The notes beneath the pieces were generated by a model. That model saw only the letters and a program-made list of their open reading frames with translations, had not been told where the DNA came from and did not search any database. From Atherix ibis (lineage: Eukaryota > Arthropoda > Insecta > Diptera > Athericidae), in contig OY282609.1 of the NCBI GenBank assembly GCA_958298945.1, positions 44,793,393 through 44,857,392 on the forward strand: DNA of 64,000 bases, in the 5' to 3' direction. Positions 16,611 through 27,400 of this stretch are shown here, piece by piece. Both the position numbers and the translations under genes were made by a program. How positions within the stretch are numbered: the first letter of the stretch is position 1; each line of letters opens with the position of its first letter.

Positions 16611-19260
16611 ACTATTTCATATTCCTCTTAAATATTATACTTCATATTCCTCTTAAATATACTACTTCATATATCTCTTTAACATACTACTTCATATTCC
16701 TCTTAAACATACTACTTCATATTCCTCTTAAACATACTACTTCATATTCCTCTTAAACATACTACTTCATATTCCTCTTAAACATACTACTTCATATTCC
16801 TCTTAAATATACTACTTCATATTCCCTTTAAATATACTACTTCATATTCCTCTTAAGCATACTACTTCATATTCCTCTTAAACATACTACTTCATATTCC
16901 TCTTAAACATACTACTTCATATTCCTCTTAAACATACTACTTCATATTCCTCTTAAACATACTACTTCATTTTCCTCTTAAATATACTACTTCATATTCC
17001 TCTTAAATATACTACTTCATATTCCTCTTAAACAAACTACTTCATATTCCTCTTAAACATACTACTTCATATTCCTCTTAAATATACTGCTTCATATTCC
17101 ACTTAAATATACTACTTCATATTCCTCTTAAACATACTCCTTCATATTCCTCTTAAACATACTACTTCATATTCCTCTTAAACATACTACTTCATATTTC
17201 TCTTAAATATATTACTTCATATTCCTCTTAAATATACTACTTCATATTCTTCTTAAACATACTACTTCATATTCCTCTTAAACATACTACTTCATATTCC
17301 TCTTAAACATACTACTTCATATTCCTCTTAAATATACTACTTCATATTCCCTTTAAATATACTACTTCATATTCCTCTTAAGCATACTACTTCATATTCC
17401 TCTTAAACATACTACATCATATTCCTCTTAAACATACTACTTCATATTCCTCTTAAACATACTACTTCATATTCCTCTTAAACATACTACTTCATATTCC
17501 TCTTAAATATACTACTTCATATTCCCTTTAAATATACTACTTCATATTCCTCTTAAGCATACTACTTCATATTCCTCTTAAACATACTACATCATATTCC
17601 TCTTAAACATACTACTTCATATTCCTCTTAAATATACTACTTCATATTCCCTTTAAATATACTACTTCATATTCCTCTTAAGCATACTACTTCATATTCC
17701 TCTTAAATATACTACTTCATATTCCTCTTAAACAAACTACTTCATATTCCTCTTAAACATACTACTTCATATTCCTCTTAAATATACTGCTTCATATTCC
17801 ACTTAAATATACTACTTCATATTCCTCTTAAACATACTACTTCATATTCCTCCTAAACATACTACTTCATATTCCTCTTAAATATACTACTTCATATTCC
17901 CTTTAAATATACTACTTCATATTCCTCTTAAGCATACTACTTCATATTCCTCTTAAACATACTACTTCATATTCCTCTTAAACATACTACTTCATATTCC
18001 TCTTAAATATACTACTTCATATTCCCTTTAAATATACTACTTCATATTCCTCTTAAGCATACTACTTCATATTCCTCTTAAATATACTACTTCATATTCC
18101 TCTTAAACAAACTACTTCATATTCCTCTTAAACATACTACTTCATATTCCTCTTAAATATACTGCTTCATATTCCACTTAAATATACTACTTCATATTCC
18201 TCTTAAACATACTACTTCATATTCCTCTTGAACATACTACTTCATATTCCTCTTAAACATACTACTTCATATTTCTCTTAAATATACTACTTCATATTCC
18301 TCTTAAACATACTACTTCATATTCCTCTTAAATATACTACTTCATATTCCTCTTAAATATACTACTTCATATTCCTCTTAAACAAACTACTTCATATTCC
18401 TCTTAAATATACTACTTCGTATTCCTCTTAAACATACTACTGCATATTCCTCTTAAACATACTACTTCATATTCCTCCTAAATATACTACTTCATATTCC
18501 CTTTAAATATACTACTTCATATTCGTCTTAAACATACTATTTCATATTTCTCTTAAAAATACTACTTCATATTCCTCTTAAACATACTACTTCATATTCC
18601 TCTTAAACATACTACTTCATATTCCTCTTAAACATACAACTTCATATTCCTCCTAAACATACTACTTCATATTCCTCTTAAACATACTACTTCATATTCC
18701 TCTTAAATATACTACTTCATATTCCTCTTAAATATATTACTTCATATTCCTCTTAAAAAAACTACTTCATATTCCTCTTAAACATACTACTTCATATTCC
18801 TCTTAAACATACTATTTCATATTCCTCTTAAATATACTACTTCATATTCCTCTTAAATATACTACTTCATATATCTCTTTAACATACTACTTCATATTCC
18901 TCTTAAACATACTACTTCATATTCCTCTTAAACATACTACTTCATATTCCTCTTAAACATACTACTTCATATTCCTCTTAAACATACTACTTCATATTCC
19001 TCTTAAATATACTACTTCATATTCCCTTTAAATATACTACTTCATATTCCTCTTAAGCATACTACTTCATATTCCTCTTAAACATACTACTTCATATTCC
19101 TCTTAAACATACTACTTCATATTCCTCTTAAACATACTACTTCATATTCCTCTTAAACATACCACTTCATTTTCCTCTTAAATATACTACTTCATATTCC
19201 TCTTAAATATACTACTTCATATTCCTCTTAAACAAACTACTTCATATTCCTCTTAAACAT
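16190..19260 (+). repeat. duplicated blocks at 2,200-bp spacing
   Basis: ACTACTGCAT at 16236 and 18436, and ATATCTCTTTAACAT at 16671 and 18871, are both exactly 2,200 bp (88 units) apart with the same units between them. A further copy of the second marker at 19346 (475 bp on) shows a shorter local repeat. Related units recur near 27,420-27,850, beyond the transposon. Confidence 0.75.
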
Positions 19261-20330
19261 ACTACTTCATATTCCTCTTAAACATACTATTTCATATTCC
19301 TCTTAAATATACTACTTCATATTCCTCTTAAATATACTACTTCATATATCTCTTTAACATACTACTTCATATTCCTCTTAAACATACTACTTCATATTCC
19401 TCTTAAACATACTACTTCATATTCCTCTTAAACATACTACTTCATATTCCTCTTAAACATACTACTTCATATTCCTCTTAAATATACTACTTCATATTCC
19501 CTTTAAATATACTACTTCATATTCCTCTTAAGCATACTACTTCATATTCCTCTTAAACATACTACTTCATATTCCTCTTAAACATACTACTTCATATTCC
19601 TCTTAAACATACTACTTCATATTCCTCTTAAACATACTACTTCATTTTCCTCTTAAATATACTACTTCATATTCCTCTTAAATATACTACTTCATATTCC
19701 TCTTAAACAAACTACTTCATATTCCTCTTAAACATACTACTTCATATTCCTCTTAAATATACTGCTTCATATTCCACTTAAATATACTACTTCATATTCC
19801 TCTTAAACATACTCCTTCATATTCCTCTTAAACATACTACTTCATATTCCTCTTAAACATACTACTTCATATTTCTCTTAAATATACTACTTCATATACC
19901 TCTTAAATATACTACTTCATATTCTTCTTAAACATACTACTTCATATTCCTCTTAAACATACTACTTCATATTCCTCTTAAACATACTACTTCATATTCC
20001 TCTTAAATATACTACTTCATATTCCCTTTAAATATACTACTTCATATTCCTCTTAAGCATACTACTTCATATTCCTCTTAAACATACTACATCATATTCC
20101 TCTTAAACATACTACTTCATATTCCTCTTAAACATACTACTTCATATTCCTCTTAAACATACTACTTCATATTCCTCTTAAATATACTACTTCATATTCC
20201 CTTTAAATATACTACTTCATATTCCTCTTAAGCATACTACTTCATATTCCTCTTAAACATACTACATCATATTCCTCTTAAACATACTACTTCATATTCC
20301 TCTTAAATATACTACTTCATATTCCCTTTA
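17020..20330 (+). repeat. duplicated blocks at 2,675-bp spacing
   Basis: Units at about 17,020-17,650 recur at about 19,695-20,325. A rare ACTCCTTCAT unit marks both (17136 and 19811, 107 units apart), followed by the same run of TATTTCTCTT, TATTCTTCTT, CCCTTTAAAT, AAGCAT and ACTACATCAT variants. Confidence 0.7.
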
Positions 20331-21134
20331 AATATACTACTTCATATTCCTCTTAAGCATACTACTTCATATTCCTCTTAAATATACTACTTCATATTCC
20401 TCTTAAACAAACTACTTCATATTCCTCTTAAACATACTACTTCATATTCCTCTTAAATATACTGCTTCATATTCCACTTAAATATACTACTTCATATTCC
20501 TCTTAAACATACTACTTCATATTCCTCTTAAACATACTTCTTCATATTCCTCTTAAATATACTACTTCATATTCCCTTTAAATATACTACTTCATATTCC
20601 TCTTAAGCATACTACTTCCTATTCCTCTTAAACATACTACTTCATATTCCTCTTAAACATACTACTTCATATTCCTCTTAAATATACTACTTCATATTCC
20701 CTTTAAACATACTACTTCATATTCCTCTTAAGCATACTACTTCATATTCCTCTTAAATATACTACTTCATATTCCTCTTAAACAAACTACTTCATATTCC
20801 TCTTAAACATACTACTTCATATTCCTCTTAAATATACTGCTTCATATTCCACTTAAATATACTACTTCATATTCCTCTTAAACATACTACTTCATATTCC
20901 TCTTGAACATACTACTTCATATTCCTCTTAAACATACTACTTCATATTTCTCTTAAATATACTACTTCATATTCCTCTTAAACATACTACTTCATATTCC
21001 TCTTAAATATACTACTTCATATTCCTCTTAAATATACTACTTCATATTCCCCTTAAACAAACTACTTCATATTCCTCTTAAATATACTACTTCGTATTCC
21101 TCTTAAACATACTACTTCATATTCCTCTTAAACA

Positions 21135-21136
21135 TA
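21135..21136. other. paralogous empty site matching the mariner insertion point
   Basis: The satellite around this TA matches both flanks of the transposon. On the left, units from about 20941 match those from about 22991 in the same order (spacers AAACAA, then AAATAT with TTCGTATT, then AAACAT). On the right, the ACTGCT unit followed by TTCCACTT matches the first units after 24447. The left offset is 2,050 bp, exactly 82 units. This is the pre-insertion arrangement preserved in a duplicated block. Confidence 0.85.
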
Positions 21137-23184
21137 CTACTTCATATTCCTCTTAAATATACTGCTTCATATTCCACTTAAATATACTACTTCATATTCC
21201 TCTTAAACATACTACTTCATATTCCTCTTAAACATACTACTTCATATTCCTCTTAAATATACTACTTCATATTCCCTTTAAATATACTACTTCATATTCC
21301 TCTTAAGCATACTACTTCATATTCCTCTTAAACATACTACTTCATATTCCTCTTAAACATACTACTTCATATTCCTCTTAAATATACTACTTCATATTCC
21401 CTTTAAATATACTACTTCATATTCCTCTTAAGCATACTACTTCATATTCCTCTTAAATATACTACTTCATATTCCTCTTAAACAAACTACTTCATATTCC
21501 TCTTAAACATACTACTTCATATTCCTCTTAAATATACTGCTTCATATTCCACTTAAATATACTACTTCATATTCCTCTTAAACATACTACTTCATATTCC
21601 TCTTGAACATACTACTTCATATTCCTCTTAAACATACTACTTCATATTTCTCTTAAATATACTACTTCATATTCCTCTTAAACATACTACTTCATATTCC
21701 TCTTAAATATACTACTTCATGTTCCTCTTAAATATACTACTTCATATTCCTCTTAAACAAACTACTTCATATTCCTCTTAAATATACTACTTCATATTCC
21801 TCTTAAACATACTACTTCATATTCCTCTTAAACATACTACTTCATATTCCTCTTAAACATACCACTTCATTTTCCTCTTAAATATACTACTTCATATTCC
21901 TCTTAAATATACTACTTCATATTCCTCTTAAACAAACTACTTCATATTCCTCTTAAACATACTACTTCATATTCCTCTTAAATATACTGCTTCATATTCC
22001 ACTTAAATATACTACTTCATATTCTTCTTAAACATACTACTTCATATTCCTCTTAAACATACTACTTCATATTCCTCTTAAACATACTACTTCATATTTC
22101 TCTTAAATATACTACTTCATATTCCTCTTAAATATACTACTTCATATTCTTCTTAAACATACTACTTCATATTCCTCTTAAACATACTACTTCATATTCC
22201 TCTTAAACATACTACTTCATATTCCTCTTAAATATACTACTTCATATTCCCTTTAAATATACTACTTCATATTCCTCTTAAGCATACTACTTCATATTCC
22301 TCTTAAACATACTACATCATATTCCTCTTAAACATACTACTTCATATTCCTCTTAAACATACTACTTCATATTCCTCTTAAACATACTACTTCATATTCC
22401 TCTTAAACATACTACTTCATATTCCTCTTAAATATACTACTTTATATTCCTCTTAAATATACTACTTCATATTCCTCTTAAACATACTACTTCATATTCC
22501 TCTTAAATATACTACTTCATATTCCCTTTAAATATACTACCTCATATTCCTCTTAAACATACTACTTCATATTCCTCTTAAACAAACTACTTCATATTCC
22601 ACTTAAATGTACTACTTCATTTTCCTCTCAAACATACTACTTCACATTCCTCTTAAACATACTACTTCATATTCCTCTTAAACATACTACTTCATATTCC
22701 TCTTAAACATACTACTTCATTTTCCTCTTAAACATACTACTTCATATTCCTCTTAAATATACTACTTCATATTCCTCTTAAATATACTACTTCATATTCT
22801 TCTTAAACATACTACTTCATATTCCTCTTAAACATACTACTTCATATTTCTCTTAAATATACTACTTCATATTCCTCTTAAATATACTACTTCATATTCC
22901 TCGTAAACATACTACTTCATATTCCTCTTAAACATACTACTTCATATTCCTCTTAAACATACTACTTCATATTTCTCTTAAACATACTACTTCATATTTC
23001 TCTTAAATATACTACTTCATATTCCTCTTAAACATACTACTTCATATTCCTCTTAAATATACTACTTCATATTCCTCTTAAATATACTACTTCATATTCC
23101 TCTTAAACAAACTACTTCATATTCCTCTTAAATATACTACTTCGTATTCCTCTTAAACATACTACTTCATATTCCTCTTAAACA

Positions 23185-23186
23185 TA
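23185..23186. repeat. TA target-site duplication, left copy
   Basis: TA belonging to the satellite spacer/core junction (ACATAC), immediately before the element. It pairs with TA at 24446-24447. The choice is supported because it makes both terminal repeats start with CGT and restores the 25-bp phase. Confidence 0.9.
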
Positions 23187-23215
23187 CGTAGGCTACTATA
23201 TATATTTCTGGCCTA
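23187..23215 (+). repeat. left terminal inverted repeat (29 bp)
   Basis: Begins CGTAGGCTAC and ends TGGCCTA. It matches the reverse complement of 24417-24445 at 28 of 29 positions; the only difference is the fourth base, A here and G at the other end. The inner 25 bases (23191-23215) are identical. This is the expected binding and cleavage end for the transposase. It contains a run of alternating T and A at 23197-23206. Confidence 0.95.
23197..23206 (+). promoter_or_regulatory. possible TATA element of the transposase gene
   Basis: The run TATATATATT lies inside the left terminal repeat, about 155 bp before the start codon. Some mariner elements carry promoter activity in or near the left terminal repeat, so this is a candidate. 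The same run occurs in the right repeat, and satellite DNA on either side is also AT-rich, so specificity is doubtful. Confidence 0.2.
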
Positions 23216-23234
23216 GGCAACACTAAGTGTTGCC
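23216..23234 (+). repeat. 9-bp inverted repeat (hairpin) next to the left terminal repeat
   Basis: GGCAACACT, a single A, then AGTGTTGCC: a perfect 9-bp palindrome with a one-base centre, starting at the first base after the left terminal repeat. It has no counterpart at the right end. It could be a subterminal protein-binding site or a structure in the transposase leader; the sequence alone does not decide. The rest of the leader (23235-23361) shows no other clear signal. Confidence 0.7.
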
Positions 23235-23361
23235 AGGTGCGATCTGACATTTCCATTGGAAAGTTTGACATTTTTTAGCATAAACGTACTCAGAACGTTT
23301 TGACGTACGACTATCATTTGTGTTGTTTACAGTGACTTGAAAAAATCAATTTGGCAAAAAA

Positions 23362-24258
23362 ATGGAATTAACTCGTGAACATTTTCGTGCGATCATTTTT
23401 CACAACTTTCGACGTGGATTATCACGACAAGAGTGCATCGATGAACTTAAATCTTTGTATGGCTATGAAGCACCATCCTATAGCACTGTGAAAAACTGGT
23501 ACAACGAATTCAATCGTGGCCGACGCTCGCTCAAAGACGAATTCCGTGAAGGTCGTCCAAAAACAGCCGTTGTTCCAGAAAACATCGATGCCGTACGTGA
23601 ACTGATAATGCAAAACCGTCATGTGACATACCGTGAGATAGAGGCATGCCTAGGCATTTCTCCCACCAGCATACATTCGATATTGCATGAACACCTGGCC
23701 GTAAAAAAGGTTTGTTCTCGTTGGATCCCGCACAATTTGACAATCGCTCAAAAAAAGGCTCGTGTGGATTGGTGTAAAGAAATGCTGAAAAAATACGATC
23801 GCGGTGCTTCAAAAGACGTTTATAAGATCGTCACAGGTGACGAATCATGGATCTATGCGTATGAGCCCGAAACAAAACAGCAATCGACCGTGTGGGTCTT
23901 CCAAGACGAGTCAAATCCAACGAAAGTTGTTCGTGGAAGAAGCACTTCGAAGCAAATGGTCGCTTGTTTCTTTGGCAAAACTGGTCATGTGGCGACTGTT
24001 CCGCTTGTGCAACGTAGGACGGTCAATTCTGAGTGGTACACCACCATTTGTTTGCCTGAAGTCTTCGGAGAAATTCGAAAAACGAACAAGAGAAGTCGAA
24101 TCATTGTGCACCATGACAATGCGAGCTCTCACACATCGGCTCAAACCAGCGCCTTTTTGACCGGACAAAACGTCGAATTGATGGGTCATCCTCCGTACAG
24201 CCCTGACTTGGCACCCAATGACTTCTTTTTAATTTTCGTCGCCAGAAGATGCTGTTGA
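23362..24258 (+). CDS. mariner transposase, C-terminus lost by deletion and frameshift
   Basis: The open frame gives 298 residues; a mariner transposase is usually near 345. This enzyme binds the terminal repeats and moves the element by cut-and-paste in the nucleus. Residues about 5-66 form the first helix-turn-helix region typical of Mos1-like proteins (key run TVKNWYNEFNRGRRSL). Residues about 72-116 look like a second one. WIPHNL at 121-126 is the family's WVPHEL linker motif in variant form. The catalytic domain shows D160 in TGDESW, D252 in HHDNASSH and D287 in PNDFF, with 34 residues between the last two. YSPDLAP at 279-285 is the mariner signature. Homology is clear to about L290; the last eight residues, ending RRCC, are out of frame. 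The start is the first ATG, preceded by an A run and followed by G. The enzyme is probably inactive, though the triad survives. Confidence 0.95.
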   Translation: MELTREHFRAIIFHNFRRGLSRQECIDELKSLYGYEAPSYSTVKNWYNEFNRGRRSLKDEFREGRPKTAVVPENIDAVRELIMQNRHVTYREIEACLGISPTSIHSILHEHLAVKKVCSRWIPHNLTIAQKKARVDWCKEMLKKYDRGASKDVYKIVTGDESWIYAYEPETKQQSTVWVFQDESNPTKVVRGRSTSKQMVACFFGKTGHVATVPLVQRRTVNSEWYTTICLPEVFGEIRKTNKRSRIIVHHDNASSHTSAQTSAFLTGQNVELMGHPPYSPDLAPNDFFLIFVARRCC

Positions 24259-24379
24259 AGCATTCAAAAACCATGTTTTGGAGGTGTCTCAATCGGAGTG
24301 GAAAAAGTGCTTCGAAAATTGGTTTGAGCGCATGCAAAAGTGTATAAATCTTGATGGAGAATATTTTGAAAAACAATAA
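24233..24379 (+). pseudogene. displaced C-terminal end of the mariner transposase
   Basis: This lies in the next frame relative to the main reading frame. It encodes about 48 residues that read as the normal mariner C-terminus, with key runs SSPEDAVEAFKNHVLEV, SEWKKCFENW and LDGEYFEKQ, ending at TAA (24377-24379). It has no start codon of its own near the break and overlaps the out-of-frame tail of the upstream frame. Main part plus this part gives about 338 residues, so roughly 12-14 residues just after the third catalytic aspartate appear lost. The frame offset requires a missing length of 3n+2 bases, for example 35, 38 or 41. The missing length is inferred from the usual family size. Confidence 0.9.
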
Positions 24380-24380
24380 A
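24375..24380 (+). terminator. AATAAA polyadenylation signal overlapping the stop codon
   Basis: AATAAA at 24375-24380 contains the original transposase stop TAA (24377-24379). Overlap of stop and polyadenylation signal is a compact arrangement that fits such a small element. Cleavage would be expected just downstream, near or within the right terminal repeat. Confidence 0.55.
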
Positions 24381-24416
24381 ACCTTTTTCGTTGATAAATA
24401 TTCGCATTTTCATTAT

Positions 24417-24445
24417 TAGGCCAGAAATATATATAGTAGCCCACG
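24417..24445 (-). repeat. right terminal inverted repeat (29 bp)
   Basis: Read on the - strand it begins CGTGGGCTAC and ends TGGCCTA, matching the left end at 28 of 29 bases. It lies only 37 bp beyond the transposase stop codon, so the 3' untranslated part of the element is very short. Confidence 0.95.
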
Positions 24446-24447
24446 TA
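24446..24447. repeat. TA target-site duplication, right copy
   Basis: TA immediately after the element, followed by CTACTTCATATTCC, the next bases of the interrupted satellite unit. It is the partner of TA at 23185-23186. Confidence 0.9.
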
Positions 24448-27400
24448 CTACTTCATATTCCTCTTAAATATACTGCTTCATATTCCACTTAAATATACTA
24501 CTTCATATTCCTCTTAAATATACTACTTCATATTCCCTTTAAATATACTACTTCATATTCCTCTTAAGCATACTACTTCATATTCCTCTTAAACATACTA
24601 CTTCATATTCCTCTTAAACATACTACTTCATATTCCTCTTAAATATACTACTTCATATTCCCTTTAAATATACTACTTCATATTCCTCTTAAGCATACTA
24701 CTTCATATTCCTCTTAAATATACTACTTCATATTCCTCTTAAACAAACTACTTCATATTCCTCTTAAACATACTACTTCATATTCCTCTTAAATATACTG
24801 CTTCATATTCCACTTAAATATACTACTTCATATTCCTCTTAAACATACTACTTCATATTCCTCTTGAACATACTACTTCATATTCCTCTTAAACATACTA
24901 CTTCATATTTCTCTTAAATATACTACTTCATATTCCTCTTAAACATACTACTTCATATTCCTCTTAAATATACTACTTCATATTCCTCTTAAATATACTA
25001 CTTCATATTCCTCTTAAACAAACTACTTCATATGCCTCTTAAATATACTACTTCATATTCCTCTTAAACATACTACTTCATATTCCTCTTAAACATACTA
25101 CTTCATATTCCTCTTAAACATACCACTTCATTTTCCTCTTAAATATACTACTTCATATTCCTCTTAAATATACTACTTCATATTCCTCTTAAACAAACTA
25201 CTTCATATTCCTCTTAAACATACTACTTCATATTCCTCTTAAATATACTGCTTCATATTCCACTTAAATATACTACTTCATATTCCTCTTAAACATACTA
25301 CTTCATATTCCTCTTAAACATACTACTTCATATTCCTCTTAAACATACTACTTCATATTTCTCTTAAATATACTACTTCATATTCCTCTTAAATATACTA
25401 CTTCATATTCTTCTTAAACATACTACTTCATATTCCTCTTAAACATACTACTTCATATTCCTCTTAAACATACTACTTCATATTCCTCTTAAATATACTA
25501 CTTCATATTCCCTTTAAATATACTACTTCATATTCCTCTTAAGCATACTACTTCATATTCCTCTTAAACATACTACATCATATTCCTCTTAAACATACTA
25601 CTTCATATTCCTCTTAAACATACTACTTCATATTCCTCTTAAACATACTACTTCATATTCCTCTTAAACATACTACTTCATATTCCTCTTAAATATACTA
25701 CTTTATATTCCTCTTAAATATACTACTTCATATTCCTCTTAAACATACTACTTCATATTCCTCTTAAATATACTACTTCATATTCCCTTTAAATATACTA
25801 CCTCATATTCCTCTTAAACATACTACTTCATATTCCTCTTAAACAAACTACTTCATATTCCACTTAAATGTACTACTTCATTTTCCTCTCAAACATACTA
25901 CTTCACATTCCTCTTAAACATACTACTTCATATTCCTCTTAAACATACTACTTCATATTCCTCTTAAACATACTACTTCATTTTCCTCTTAAACATACTA
26001 CTTCATATTCCTCTTAAATATACTACTTCATATTCCTCTTAAATATACTACTTCATATTCTTCTTAAACATACTACTTCATATTCCTCTTAAACATACTA
26101 CTTCATATTTCTCTTAAATATACTACTTCATATTCCTCTTAAATATACTACTTCATATTCCTCGTAAACATACTACTTCATATTCCTCTTAAACATACTA
26201 CTTCATATTCCTCTTAAACATACTACTTCATATTTCTCTTAAATATACTACTTCATATTCCTCTTAAATATACTACTTCATATTCTTCTTAAACATACTA
26301 CTTCATATTCCTCTTAAACATACTACTTCATATTCCTCTTAAACATACTACTTCATATTCCTCTTAAATATACTACTTCATATTCCCTTTAAATATACTA
26401 CTTCATATTCCTCTTAAGCATACTACTTCATATTCCTCTTAAACATACTACATCATATTCCTCTTAAACATACTACTTCATATTCCTCTTAAACATACTA
26501 CTTCATATTCCTCTTAAACATACTACTTCATATTCCTCTTAAATATACTACTTCATATTCCCTTTAAATATACTACTTCATATTCCTCTTAAGCATACTA
26601 CTTCATATTCCTCTTAAACATACTACATCATATTCCTCTTAAACATACTACTTCATATTCCTCTTAAATATACTACTTCATATTCCCTTTAAATATACTA
26701 CTTCATATTCCTCTTAAGCATACTACTTCATATTCCTCTTAAATATACTACTTCATATTCCTCTTAAACAAACTACTTCATATTCCTCTTAAACATACTA
26801 CTTCATATTCCTCTTAAATATACTGCTTCATATTCCACTTAAATATACTACTTCATATTCCTCTTAAACATACTACTTCATATTCCTCTTAAACATACTA
26901 CTTCATATTCCTCTTAAATATACTACTTCATATTCCCTTTAAATATACTACTTCATATTCCTCTTAAGCATACTACTTCATATTCCTCTTAAACATACTA
27001 CTTCATATTCCTCTTAAACATACTACTTCATATTCCTCTTAAATATACTACTTCATATTCCCTTTAAATATACTACTTCATATTCCTCTTAAGCATACTA
27101 CTTCATATTCCTCTTAAATATACTACTTCATATTCCTCTTAAACAAACTACTTCATATTCCTCTTAAACATACTACTTCATATTCCTCTTAAATATACTA
27201 CTTCATATTCCTCTTGAACATACTACTTCATATTCCTCTTAAACATACTACTTCATATTTCTCTTAAATATACTACTTCAGATTCCTCTTAAACATACTA
27301 CTTCATATTCCTCTTAAATATACTACTTCATATTCCTCTTAAATATACTACTTCATATTCCTCTTAAACAAACTACTTCATATTCCTCTTAAATATACTA

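Larger units (their letters stand above)
1..23186 (+). repeat. 25-bp satellite array, left arm (about 927 units)
   Basis: Uninterrupted head-to-tail 25-bp units; a canonical one lies at 80-104, with core TACTACTTCATATTCC and spacer TCTTAAACA. The commonest alternative spacer is TCTTAAATA. Other recurring variants are AAGCAT, CCCTTTAAAT, ACTGCT followed by TTCCACTT, TTCGTATT, CATATATCTC, CACATGCC and TCGTAAAC. The consensus + strand carries no G (8 A, 7 C, 10 T). No gene is possible: 25 is not a multiple of three, so each frame cycles through all phases and meets TAA from the spacer (+ strand) or TAG from the core (- strand) within about 75 bp. The register moves by only +5 bases over the arm, explained by single-base insertions near 1601, 10171, 11521, 12571 and 13521. 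The array starts before the window. No promoter, RNA gene or other element was seen in it. Confidence 0.98.
23187..24445 (+). mobile_element. mariner-type (Tc1/mariner, DD34D) DNA transposon, defective
   Basis: A 1,259-bp element bounded by 29-bp terminal inverted repeats and flanked by TA (23185-23186 and 24446-24447), the target duplication expected of Tc1/mariner elements. It holds one gene, a mariner transposase read on the + strand. Full-length mariners are usually near 1.3 kb, so about 35-41 bp appear to be missing, matching the internal deletion in the gene. Removing 23187-24447 rejoins the satellite exactly in phase, so these boundaries are firm. Its base composition is more balanced than the surrounding satellite. 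The termini look intact, so movement by a transposase supplied in trans is plausible, but that is inference. I did not assign a mariner subfamily. Confidence 0.97.
20941..26260 (+). repeat. about 2-kb satellite duplication, one copy carrying the mariner
   Basis: Units from about 20,941 to 22,990 recur from about 22,991 to 26,260, the second copy being interrupted by the transposon. Markers include the ACCACTTCATTTT unit (21861 and 25122) and the CCTCTCAAAC unit (22624 and 25885). Both right-side pairs are 3,261 bp apart: 2,000 bp of satellite plus the 1,261-bp insertion. The left-side offset is 2,050 bp, so two units were lost or gained just right of the element (about 24,500 against 21,190-21,260). 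Confidence 0.8.

Noticed and set aside
1..23186. CRISPR-like array of short regular repeats
   Set aside because: The repeats are directly adjacent with no unique spacers, run for tens of kilobases and have no cas genes nearby.
1..23186. Telomere repeat
   Set aside because: The unit is not TTAGG or any known short telomere motif, and its variant higher-order structure is that of a satellite. A subtelomeric position is still possible.
23189..23190. TA at 23189-23190 as the left target duplication, starting the element at GGCTAC
   Set aside because: That boundary makes the two ends unequal and breaks the satellite phase. TA at 23185-23186 gives symmetric 29-bp ends and restores the phase exactly.
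23422..24376. Minus-strand and alternate-frame open frames inside the transposon (23422-23622, 23531-23812, 23911-24189 and 24101-24376 on -; 23804-24160 on +)
   Set aside because: All overlap the transposase frame, show no family motifs and are explained as shadows of it.
23362..24379. Host gene fused to a mariner transposase (SETMAR-like)
   Set aside because: Terminal repeats, target duplication and satellite flanks directly surround the gene, and no host exon is present.
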